Assembly: GCA_934654475.1 (NCBI GenBank)
Contig: CAKUFZ010000029.1
Span: 1 to 21,778, forward strand
DNA from: an uncultured Coriobacteriales bacterium
GTDB taxonomy: Bacteria; Actinomycetota; Coriobacteriia; Coriobacteriales; UMGS124
Direction of reading: 5' to 3'
DNA length: 21,778 nucleotides
The translations under genes were made by a program, and so were the position numbers. Below the pieces are notes generated by a model, which worked only from the letters and a program-made list of their open reading frames with translations, had not been told where the DNA came from and searched no databases. Within the stretch, counting starts at the first letter, position 1. The number at the start of each line of letters is the position of its first letter. Positions 13,481-20,564 of the stretch are shown piece after piece.

Positions 13481-14854
13481 ATGGCGCCTACACTTCAAGA
13501 CTATGCAGCACTCGTGCAGGAGGCGAGGGAATTTGAGCTGCCTGTCCTGTCGCGCCGGGCTGACATTATGGGGCCGTTGCCTGCGCCTGCCGTATTCAAC
13601 CTCGTTCATATCATTACGGGAATCAGGCGTTGCGGAAAGACGTTTTATGCCTTCCAGCTTATGAGCGACTTGCTTCGCAGCGGTGTGCCTCGCGACCGCA
13701 TGTTCTATTTCAACTTTGCCGACGATCGTCTCAAGCCCGCTCCGGCATCGCTGCTCAACGACATTCTCGAAGAGTATTGGCGCCAGGTGCCGCAGGCTCG
13801 TCGAGAGGGTGCGTACCTGTTCTTGGACGAAGTGCAGGAAGCTGATAACTGGCAGGGCTTTTGTCAGCGTGTGGCTGAGCACGAACGCGTGACGCTCGTC
13901 ATTACCGGGTCGTCCTCCAAGCTGTCATCCGATGAGATCGCAACATCGTTTCGCGGCCGTTCTCAGGAGCACCCGATGTTCCCCTTGTCATTCCGCGAGT
14001 TTTGCGAGTTCAAGGGACTTGTTGTGCCAGAGGCGGATGAGATCCGTCATGCCGGGACGGTTTCGCCTCAGGTTCGTACGCAGCTGGAGGCATCGTTCGA
14101 TGAGTATCTGACTCGTGGGGGCTTCCCGGGTGTTCAAAAACTGTCTGACCCCGATTGCATCTCGATGCTCCAGGCGTACATGCGTGACGTGGTGGCGCGC
14201 GACGTCGTTGAGCGTTATGGCCGCCTCGACATCTCTCTGGTCAATCAGGTCGCGTTATTCGGCCTACGCAACACAGCATGCGATTTGTCTATAAACAAGC
14301 TGGTAGAAGGCCTGCGCTCTGTTGGATATAAAACTTCTTGGGATACGGTTAACGAAGTGGTGAGGCTCTTTTGCCAGGCACATTTGTTCAGCCTGTTGCC
14401 TGAGTACTCGGTGGCGCTTTCGCCCGATTCAACTCAAGTCCAGAAGGTGTATGCAATCGATCCGGGCATGGCCTATGCCACCGCGCGGGCGAACCAGCAG
14501 GATATTGGCAAACGCCTCGAGACGGCGATATATATCGAACTGATGCGCCGCATGGCTGGCAGCCGGGTGGAAGCCGTTACGTCGTATACGGTGCCGTCCG
14601 CGAAAAAGGAGAAGGTCGACTTTCTCGTTGGGGATGCCCTGGCGCTGGAGCCGTACGCTTTGTACCAGGTAACAGTGGACATGACCGCCGAGAAAACGCG
14701 CCGCTGGGAATTGGGGTCCCTGGAGGCGGCCATGCTGAAGACGGGCATCGCGAACGGGACGGTGATAACCCTGCGTGAAGAGGGGAGCGCGCAGGTCGCT
14801 GGCGGGCAGATTGCTATCATCCCTGCCTGGAAATGGGCGTTGTTGGGGGTGTAG
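13481..14854 (+). CDS. AAA ATPase with DUF4143-type C-terminus
   Basis: A 457-aa protein of the common AAA_14/DUF4143 family. Walker A GIRRCGKT (47-54), Walker B YLFLDEVQ (112-119), sensor-like ITGSSSKL followed by RGR and FPLSFREF, all diagnostic. A C-terminal domain resembles a nuclease-like fold (ETAIYIELMRR, EKVDFLV). The family's cellular role is not established; members are often stand-alone, sometimes near mobile or defence genes. ATG 13481 follows GAGGAGGGGACGGGGT. It is a single-gene unit with an unusual periodic operator array directly upstream, so expression is probably tightly controlled. Codon use is somewhat less GC-biased than hcp, compatible with acquisition. Confidence 0.85.
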   Translation: MAPTLQDYAALVQEAREFELPVLSRRADIMGPLPAPAVFNLVHIITGIRRCGKTFYAFQLMSDLLRSGVPRDRMFYFNFADDRLKPAPASLLNDILEEYWRQVPQARREGAYLFLDEVQEADNWQGFCQRVAEHERVTLVITGSSSKLSSDEIATSFRGRSQEHPMFPLSFREFCEFKGLVVPEADEIRHAGTVSPQVRTQLEASFDEYLTRGGFPGVQKLSDPDCISMLQAYMRDVVARDVVERYGRLDISLVNQVALFGLRNTACDLSINKLVEGLRSVGYKTSWDTVNEVVRLFCQAHLFSLLPEYSVALSPDSTQVQKVYAIDPGMAYATARANQQDIGKRLETAIYIELMRRMAGSRVEAVTSYTVPSAKKEKVDFLVGDALALEPYALYQVTVDMTAEKTRRWELGSLEAAMLKTGIANGTVITLREEGSAQVAGGQIAIIPAWKWALLGV

Positions 14855-14871
14855 GCAGGTGCCCGCCCGGC

Positions 14872-15005
14872 TAGCTTGCGTGCCTGGGCTCTTCGCAGCC
14901 GGGGTCATTGTCAAAACCGGCCGAGCTTGTGTTCGGCCTAGCTGCCTGCGTGCTTTCTTCGCGGCCTGACTCACGGCTGAGCCGACCGAGTTTGCGCTCG
15001 ACCCT
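14872..15005. repeat. Degenerate two-copy direct repeat, 67-bp offset, in a convergent gap
   Basis: Units starting TAGCTTGCGTGCCTGG (14872) and TAGCTGCCTGCGTGC (14939) share TCTTCGC(A/G)GCC, a CCGAG(C/T)TTG block and the end TTCGGCC/CTCGACC. Unit 1 can fold GGCCGA-N8-TCGGCC, a possible terminator-like stem. The gap between the ATPase gene and the crp-type gene holds nothing else. Confidence 0.6.
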
Positions 15006-15011
15006 GTTTGC

Positions 15012-15728
15012 CTACTTGCTCGCGTTCTTTCCCACGAACCAGAAGTTGTCGTGGTCGAAGTCGATGAGGCCATCTTTCTTCATGCGGTTGAGCTCGCTGG
15101 AGAGGGCGCTGCGGTCCACGCATAGGTAGTCGGCGAGCTGCTGGCGCGAGTAGGGGACAGTGAAGACGCCCTGCTCGTCGCCGTGGCGGGCCTTTTGGGT
15201 GGAGAGATAGCTCATGAGGCGGCCGCGGATCGTGCGCGGCGTGACGTCGGCGATCTTGCGGGAAAGCGCGAGGTTGCGCTGGGCGAGGGCGCTGAAGAGG
15301 TTGCGCACGAGGCGCGAGTGATACGAGCAGGCCGTGGGGCAGGTGCACAGGACGCGCTCGAAGTCGATGAGGGTCACCGTGGAGTCGACGGCCGCGACGA
15401 CGTCGACGTCGACCGTCATGCCAGCCGCGGCAAAGGCCTCGGCGAACACGTCGCCCGCGCCCGCACTGCCCAGAATCGAGCGGTTGCCCAGGGCGTCGGT
15501 GCGCTCGGTGATGATGCGGCCGTCCATGACGAACCCGATGCAGCGCACGTTGTCGCCGCGACGCACGATGTACTCGCCCTTGCTGTACGCGCGTTCCTGG
15601 GCGCCGAGGCACCCGAGCACCTTTTCGCAGTCTTGCGGGGCGATACCTCGGAAGAGCGCGCCGCGCTTGTATTGCTCGCCGCGGTCGGGCAAGGTGTCGG
15701 AGATGGCCATGCGACTGCACTGCGCCAT
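15012..15728 (-). CDS. Crp/Fnr-family regulator, probable regulator of hcp
   Basis: A 238-aa Crp/Fnr protein: cyclic-nucleotide-binding-like beta-roll (about 25-125, with GEYIVRRGDNVRCIGFVMDGRI), a dimerisation helix (135-160) and a C-terminal wing-helix with the Fnr-type recognition region SRQQLADYLCVDRSALSSELNRMKKDG (about 194-220). Cysteines cluster at VLCTCPTAC (128-134), with further ones at 34, 40 and 63; a redox or Fe-S/haem sensing role is possible but not shown. It is divergent from hcp with two matching dyads between them, the usual arrangement of HcpR-like regulators. ATG 15728 has AGCAGG 5-6 nt upstream within a perfect 16-bp palindrome; Met7 is an alternative start. Confidence 0.85.
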   Translation of the reverse strand: MAQCSRMAISDTLPDRGEQYKRGALFRGIAPQDCEKVLGCLGAQERAYSKGEYIVRRGDNVRCIGFVMDGRIITERTDALGNRSILGSAGAGDVFAEAFAAAGMTVDVDVVAAVDSTVTLIDFERVLCTCPTACSYHSRLVRNLFSALAQRNLALSRKIADVTPRTIRGRLMSYLSTQKARHGDEQGVFTVPYSRQQLADYLCVDRSALSSELNRMKKDGLIDFDHDNFWFVGKNASK

Positions 15729-15743
15729 GAAAGCCTGCTTTCA
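15728..15743. promoter_or_regulatory. Palindrome overlapping the start codon of the crp-type gene
   Basis: TGAAAGCCTGCTTTCA is a perfect 7-2-7 inverted repeat that contains the ribosome site and touches the start codon on the minus strand. It could be a repressor site or an RNA hairpin that sequesters the ribosome site. Confidence 0.45.
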
Positions 15744-15805
15744 GTCGTGGGGCCCAGAAGTGGGCCGCCGGTGTTGCCCCGCACTATAGCGTCGCGCAGC
15801 AACAA

Positions 15806-15820
15806 GTTGCAATAACAACA
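15806..15820. promoter_or_regulatory. Candidate Crp/Fnr operator 1
   Basis: GTTGCAATAACAACA matches the second site 75 bp away at the outer positions (GTTG-N7-ACAACA). It lies nearer the crp-type gene, suggesting autoregulation. Confidence 0.5.
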
Positions 15821-15880
15821 TCTATTTCGCATAACGCCTTGTAATCCTTCATTGTGAAGAGAATGTTTGTGTTATTACAT

Positions 15881-15895
15881 GTTGTATCTACAACA
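15881..15895. promoter_or_regulatory. Candidate Crp/Fnr operator 2, hcp-proximal
   Basis: GTTGTATCTACAACA, within the perfect dyad TGTTGTA-TC-TACAACA (15880-15895). With TACTCT (15917-15922) as a weak -10, the dyad centre falls at about -41 relative to the predicted start, the class II activation position for Crp/Fnr proteins. The -10 matches consensus at only three positions, as activator-dependent promoters often do. Confidence 0.6.
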
Positions 15896-15959
15896 GACAG
15901 ACGTGACTCGCGCCAGTACTCTGGGCGCGTTGTGTATCGATTTGGACTGGGAGGTCACC

Positions 15960-17561
15960 ATGGGTTGCGGGATGTTTTGTTTTCAGTGCGAGCAGGCTGC
16001 TGGCGGCAAGGCGTGCGCGGGTCACGCCGGCGTGTGCGGAAAGACAGCCGAGGTCGCCGGCCTGCAGGATGAGCTGACGGGCGCGCTCGTGGGACTGGCC
16101 CGCGCGTGGTGCGCCAAGGGCAAGGCCACGGTGTGCGACAGCGCCTCGACGCTCGTGGAGCATGCGCTCTTTGCCACGCTGACCAACGTCGACTTCGACG
16201 CCGATGACATTCGTGCCCTCATCGCCCAGGTGCGCGAGCGCTCTGCCCACGCTGCCGGCAGTGCGGCCGCGGTGGCCGAGCTCGACCTGGCGCAGGTGTG
16301 GGACGCGCAGGAAGACGTGCGCAGCCTGAAGTCGCTTCTCCTCTTTGGCATGCGCGGCATCGCGGCGTACGCCTATCACGCTCGTATCCTGGGCAAGACG
16401 GCAAACGCCGAGGTAGACACCTTCCTCATGCGCGGCCTTGCCGCCTTGGGCGACGACCTTGGGGCAGACGCGCTGCTGCCGCTCGTGCTTGAGGCCGGCG
16501 GGGTCAACGCCACCTGCATGCGCCTGCTTGATGAGGGCAACCTCGAGCATTTCGGCTCGCCTGCGCCCACGCAGGTGGAGCTTTCGGTGGAGCCCGGCCC
16601 GTTTATCGTGATTTCCGGCCATGACCTGGCCGACCTGGAACAGCTTCTCGAGCAGACCGATAGCCGCGGCGTCAATGTGTACACCCACGGTGAGATGCTG
16701 CCCGGCCATGCCTATCCCGCGCTCAAGGCGCACCCACAGCTCAAGGGTAACTTCGGCGGCGCTTGGCAGACCCAGCAGGTTGATTTCGCAGACATCCCCG
16801 CCCCTGTGGTGTTCACCACGAACTGCCTCATGCCGCCCAAGGCGAGCTATGCCGATCGCGTGTTCGTCACCGGTCCCGTGGCCTATCCGGGCATGGAGCG
16901 CGTGGATGAGGGCGCCGACGGCAAGAAGGACTTCTCTCGCGTTATCGAGCGCGCCCTTGAGCTGGGCGGATATGCCGAGCGCCAGGAGCGTGTGGGCATC
17001 AACGGCGGCTCTGTGGTGACGACCGGCTTTGGCCATGACGCCGTGATGGGCGTGGCGGGTCAGGTCATCGAGGCCGTGAAGTCGGGCGCCCTCAAGCACA
17101 TCTTCCTTGTGGGCGGCTGCGACGGCGCTCGCGCGGGGCGCAACTACTACACGGAGTTCGTGAAGGCAACCCCTGCCGACACGCTCGTGCTCACGCTTGC
17201 CTGCGGCAAGTACCGTTTCAACGACCTCGACCTGGGCTGCGTGCCGGGCACGGGACTGCCCCGCCTGCTCGACATGGGGCAGTGCAACGACGCCTACAGC
17301 GCCGTGGTGGTGGCGCTCGCCCTGGCCGAGGCCTTTGGCTGCACGGTGAACGACCTGCCTCTGACGCTTGTGCTTTCCTGGTACGAGCAGAAGGCCGTCT
17401 CCATCCTGCTCACCTTGCTCAACCTGGGCATCAAGGGCATCTACCTGGGCCCGACACTGCCCGCGTTTGTGAGCCCCGCGGTGCTTGACGTGCTCGTGGG
17501 CCAGTTTGACATCCACCCCACCACCACGCCCGACGCCGACCTCAAGGCGATTCTGGGGTAG
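15960..17561 (+). CDS. hcp: Hybrid cluster protein (hydroxylamine/NO reductase)
   Basis: A 533-aa Hcp. The N-terminal cluster motif CFQCEQAAGGKAC...VCGK gives Cys7, 10, 19 and 26. The hybrid-cluster region shows GHDL, YTHGEMLPGHAYP, NFGGAWQTQ, TTNCLMPP, GINGGSVVTTGFGHDAV, VGGCDGARAGRNYYTEF and LACGKYRFN, all characteristic of the family. Hcp reduces NO to N2O or hydroxylamine to ammonia and protects against nitrosative stress; it acts in the cytoplasm with a ferredoxin or Hcr partner, and no hcr gene follows here. ATG 15960 is preceded by GGGAGG at 5 nt; Met5 would be the start used by many homologues. Length is normal. Regulation is probably by the divergent Crp/Fnr gene. Confidence 0.97.
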   Translation: MGCGMFCFQCEQAAGGKACAGHAGVCGKTAEVAGLQDELTGALVGLARAWCAKGKATVCDSASTLVEHALFATLTNVDFDADDIRALIAQVRERSAHAAGSAAAVAELDLAQVWDAQEDVRSLKSLLLFGMRGIAAYAYHARILGKTANAEVDTFLMRGLAALGDDLGADALLPLVLEAGGVNATCMRLLDEGNLEHFGSPAPTQVELSVEPGPFIVISGHDLADLEQLLEQTDSRGVNVYTHGEMLPGHAYPALKAHPQLKGNFGGAWQTQQVDFADIPAPVVFTTNCLMPPKASYADRVFVTGPVAYPGMERVDEGADGKKDFSRVIERALELGGYAERQERVGINGGSVVTTGFGHDAVMGVAGQVIEAVKSGALKHIFLVGGCDGARAGRNYYTEFVKATPADTLVLTLACGKYRFNDLDLGCVPGTGLPRLLDMGQCNDAYSAVVVALALAEAFGCTVNDLPLTLVLSWYEQKAVSILLTLLNLGIKGIYLGPTLPAFVSPAVLDVLVGQFDIHPTTTPDADLKAILG

Positions 17562-17612
17562 GGGAGCCCAGCAGGGCCGTCATGCCTCGCTCGATAGCGT
17601 AACGCAAACAAA

Positions 17613-17649
17613 AAGCCAGCCCGCTGGAACGGATCCGGCGGGCTGGCTT
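17613..17649. terminator. Perfect bidirectional terminator between hcp and the MoeA-like gene
   Basis: AAGCCAGCCCGC (17613-17624) and GCGGGCTGGCTT (17638-17649) form a 12-bp stem with A-rich (ACAAAAA) and T-rich (TTGTTTG) flanks, so it can act in both directions. Confidence 0.9.
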
Positions 17650-17726
17650 TGTTTGTGCGTGCATATGGCGAGCAGGATGATGAGCGACTTGTATGCGGGA
17701 GGTTTTCCCTGTATGCAAGCCGACTC

Positions 17727-17826
17727 GCGGCAGGCTTACCTTTCCCAGTTGGCGCGGGGGCTCGGCTCGCCTTCCCGCAATGTGCGCATCAGCCTGCGGT
17801 TGGCTTACTTCTCCCAATCGGCGCGG
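17727..17826. repeat. Duplicated 3' tail of the MoeA-like gene, 69-bp offset
   Basis: The gene's last codons and stop (17796-17826: GCGG..GGCTTAC...CCCA....GGCGCGG) have a diverged copy at 17727-17757 beyond the stop, including a corresponding in-phase TTA stop at 17736. The offset (69 bp) is a multiple of three. Confidence 0.6.
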
Positions 17827-19034
17827 ATGACCTCGAGCGGGCGGAGCAGCTCGACCTCGATCTCGGTGCCTTCGGGCATGCAGCTCTCCTCGAGGGGCAG
17901 GGTGTAGATGGCGTCGGTGCCCGCGATGGTCTGGGGCACGCCGCAGCTGCGGGGAATCTCGTGGGCCACGAAGCCGCCCTTGCCGTCATCGGTCAGACGC
18001 AGACGGAAGAGGCGCTCCATGGGCTTGGGCATCTTGACGTCGAAGGCAAGCGTGGCCTTCACGCGGGGGTACCTCACGACGGGCATGTCCCACCACTGGG
18101 CAACCAGGCCGCGGATGAGCCAGTCCATGCAGAGCCAAGCGGCGCCCACGGGGCCGGGGACGTTGACGACGGGCTTGCCGTCGATGACGGCCATGCCCAC
18201 GGGACGGCCGGGCACGCAGCGCACGCCGTGCTTGAAGTAGGTGCTGCGGGCCTGGAGCATCTGAGAGTTGTAGTCCTCAGAGCCCTTCGAGGAGCCGGCG
18301 TTGATGATGATAATGTCGGCCGCCTCGAGTGCGCGGTCGAGGGCGGCCTCAAGGTCGGCCTGGTTGTCGGTCACGAAGGGGTAGCAGATGGCCTCGCCGC
18401 CCCACTCTTCCACCATGCCGGACACGAGCAGGCTGTTTGCCTCGAGGTTCTGGCCGCGCTTGGGGAAGCTGCCCCACGGCACGAGCTCGCTGCCGGTGGG
18501 GACGAAGGCTACGCGCGGGCGGGCGAAGACCTTGACCTGGGCATAGCCGCCCACGGCCGCCGCCGCGACGACCTCGGGGGTCAGGCGCGTGTGAGCAGGG
18601 GCGATGAGCGTGCCGGCCTTTGCGAGGGTGCCGGCGGGGTTCACGTCGAGGCCGGGCTTGACGTTTTCAAGCACCTTGGGATCGAAAGTGGGCAGGCCCT
18701 GCTCGTCGAAGGTGACGTCCTCAACGGCGATGACGGCGTCGAAGATGTCGGCGAAGTCGTCGCCCGTGTCGGCGCGGGCGAAATCCACGCCGTAGACCCA
18801 AGCGGACGTGTCGGGCATGCCGTTGGCGAAGTCAGCCGAGCGCACGGCCACGCCGTCCATGCGGGAGGAGCGCACCACGGGCAGGTTGTACTTGACCGTG
18901 AGATCCTCGGCCAGGACGCGGTTGCGCGCATGGGCAAGGTCGACGACCTCGACGCGCGGCGCGGGCTGCCACTCCCTGCGATACGCGGCCAAGGCCTCGG
19001 TGCGGGTGAGGGACTCGTCGTAGATGAAATCCAT
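17805..19034 (-). CDS. MoeA-like molybdopterin molybdotransferase, atypical
   Basis: A 409-aa protein of the MoeA family, which inserts molybdate (or tungstate) into molybdopterin after adenylylation. Recognisable: VVRSSRMDGVAVRS (family SAMDGYA, catalytic-type Asp60), GYAQVKVFARPRVAFVPTGSELV (STGDEL region), NAGSSKGSEDY (GGvSvGdyD region) and PGRPVGMAVIDGKPVVNVPG. The normally conserved LPGNP motif reads VPGPV, lacking the Asn. This suggests a diverged paralogue with altered substrate or role. ATG 19034 is used, with GGAG 9 nt upstream; a TTG at 19049 is in frame. It lies 87 bp after the nitrogenase-like gene on the same strand, with a promoter-like element in between, so it may be transcribed both from the operon and on its own. 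Cytoplasmic. Confidence 0.85.
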   Translation of the reverse strand: MDFIYDESLTRTEALAAYRREWQPAPRVEVVDLAHARNRVLAEDLTVKYNLPVVRSSRMDGVAVRSADFANGMPDTSAWVYGVDFARADTGDDFADIFDAVIAVEDVTFDEQGLPTFDPKVLENVKPGLDVNPAGTLAKAGTLIAPAHTRLTPEVVAAAAVGGYAQVKVFARPRVAFVPTGSELVPWGSFPKRGQNLEANSLLVSGMVEEWGGEAICYPFVTDNQADLEAALDRALEAADIIIINAGSSKGSEDYNSQMLQARSTYFKHGVRCVPGRPVGMAVIDGKPVVNVPGPVGAAWLCMDWLIRGLVAQWWDMPVVRYPRVKATLAFDVKMPKPMERLFRLRLTDDGKGGFVAHEIPRSCGVPQTIAGTDAIYTLPLEESCMPEGTEIEVELLRPLEVIRADWEK

Positions 19035-19086
19035 GGTGCCGGTCTCCAATCCTTGCTTGCTCCATCGGCCTGGGATAGGCCAACTG

Positions 19087-19103
19087 ATTACGTAACGTTA
19101 TAT
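19087..19103 (-). promoter_or_regulatory. Promoter/operator candidate for the MoeA-like gene, ModE-half-site-like
   Basis: ATTACGTAACGTTATAT holds CGTTATAT, matching from memory one half of the E. coli ModE molybdate operator, next to an imperfect inverse copy (ATTACG). On the minus strand TATAAC (19103-19098) is a -10-like box, giving a leader of about 57 nt. The full ModE palindrome is absent. Confidence 0.35.
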
Positions 19104-19121
19104 TGACAGGCAGACCACCAG

Positions 19122-20564
19122 TTATTCTGCCTGCGTCTTTTGGTGACAGCGTTCCATAATACCCTTTTGCGCGTACAAAAGGGCTGCATCGCCTGTAAGT
19201 CTACACGCAAGGTCGGCGTGCAGCGTGCTGGAGGTTGCCTCGTGGGGCAGCATCGCGGCGCTGCGGCCGGCAAAGGCAGGAATCCTCTCGAAAAGAGGGT
19301 CGCCGACCCAGGTGAACCCGGGGTTCTTGTGTGCCCAAGCGATGAGCTCGCTTTCGCCGATCTCGGAGAGATCCCCGGGTTCGGCAAGCGTGGGGTCCGC
19401 GGAGAACCGCGTGGCTACGACAACCGGGACAGTAAGACCTGCTTGAGCTAGGGCGGCGCGCACGTGCATGCGCAGGCTGCACATGGCCATCTGCTCGCCG
19501 AGGAGCAGGATGGGGGAGGGCGCGGCACCTGCGAGTGTGGGGTCGACGGCCTTGCGGATTGCTTCGTTGGCGGCCGCGGTGCATGCGGGTTTGGACGTGC
19601 TTGTAGCGGTGCCGCCCATGGCCTCACGCGTGTCGGTGGCACCATCGCACGTGGTTTTGGGGGTGCCTGTGGCGGCTTTGCCGATAGCTGCGGTTTCGAG
19701 GGAGTCTGCGAGTTCGGCCACGCTTATGGTTGCCTCCCGCTCCTCGTTCCACAGGCACAGCGGGTTGCCCTGGGCCTCTCCGCTCGCCGCCTTCCGCACG
19801 AGCTTGGCGAGCACGCGTGCATCTTCTGCGCACCAAGGCTTGCCCACGACGTAGGGCACGCTGCAGCGTTGTTGCAGCTCGCGTGCGGCGGCGAGGCCCG
19901 ACCAGGCAACCACGACGCTCGCATCAGCCTGTCCGGCTGCGGCCACGTTGGCGAGCGTGTAGGAGCCCGCCGTGGAGAACGCGATCTCGAGCCCGGCTTC
20001 CTGCAGCCAGCCGAGGTAGGCCTGCATGTCGGCCTCGCCCATGAAGTCCTGTGCCGTGAGTCCCAGCACGTTGACGCGAAGGGGCGCCGCCTCGTCACGA
20101 GCCTCCGTGGCCTCAGATGCGCGGGCGAAGCGGCTCACGAGGGCCTTGAACGTGCGGGAGGCGCCACGCTCGTAGGTCTCGAAACCGCAGGTCTCAATGC
20201 CCAGCGCGGGCACGCCGGCCCGCGCCTCAACGTCACAGGCGATGCCGGGCAGGTTCATGCCGGTCACAGCGGGCACGGGCGTGCCGAGCAGCGCCGCGCA
20301 CGAAACGCCCAGCTCATGCACGCCATCCGCCGTCTGCTCGACGATGCGTTCCTCATCGCCCAGCACAGCCTCGAGCGTGCGCAGCTGTGCGGAGAAGGCG
20401 GTCTTGCGACGACGCGCCCAGCGGGGTTCGTCGTACTCGGTGTAGTTGCGCGTGCAGCAGCCTGCGTCCACGAGCACCACGAGGCAGTCCAGGCCAAAAA
20501 GCACGCTCGCGGCGCCGGAATAGTCGCCGGCGGGCGGCGGCAAAAAGAGCGACAGGCGTGCCAT
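19122..20564 (-). CDS. Nitrogenase-component-1-like protein (NifD/K/E/N superfamily)
   Basis: A 480-aa protein of the oxidoreductase/nitrogenase component 1 superfamily. Visible features: DAGCCTRNY (Cys36/37), HELGVSCAALLG (Cys89), PVPAVTGMNLPGIACDVEA and GVPALGIETCGFETYERG, the pattern of residues that hold P-cluster-type Fe-S centres between two subunits; then VNVLGLTAQDF and further Rossmann-like repeats. Residues about 290-350 are a Thr/Ala/Gly-rich insertion without family counterpart. Known members reduce N2, reduce tetrapyrrole double bonds or assemble cofactors; the divergence and absence of nifH, B and V in view argue against true nitrogenase. Its ATG directly follows the stop of the upstream partner gene, so the two probably form a heteromer. 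The MoeA-like gene downstream hints at a molybdenum-linked role (inference). Confidence 0.8.
   Translation of the reverse strand: MARLSLFLPPPAGDYSGAASVLFGLDCLVVLVDAGCCTRNYTEYDEPRWARRRKTAFSAQLRTLEAVLGDEERIVEQTADGVHELGVSCAALLGTPVPAVTGMNLPGIACDVEARAGVPALGIETCGFETYERGASRTFKALVSRFARASEATEARDEAAPLRVNVLGLTAQDFMGEADMQAYLGWLQEAGLEIAFSTAGSYTLANVAAAGQADASVVVAWSGLAAARELQQRCSVPYVVGKPWCAEDARVLAKLVRKAASGEAQGNPLCLWNEEREATISVAELADSLETAAIGKAATGTPKTTCDGATDTREAMGGTATSTSKPACTAAANEAIRKAVDPTLAGAAPSPILLLGEQMAMCSLRMHVRAALAQAGLTVPVVVATRFSADPTLAEPGDLSEIGESELIAWAHKNPGFTWVGDPLFERIPAFAGRSAAMLPHEATSSTLHADLACRLTGDAALLYAQKGIMERCHQKTQAE

Noticed and set aside
17649..19106. Long plus-strand ORF opposite the MoeA-like gene
   Set aside because: Antisense shadow; the minus strand carries clear MoeA motifs.
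20353..20564. C-terminal extension of the nitrogenase-like partner read in its long frame
   Set aside because: Arg/Ala-rich nonsense overlapping the N-terminus of the next gene; the alternative frame gives family-like sequence and a stop abutting the next ATG.
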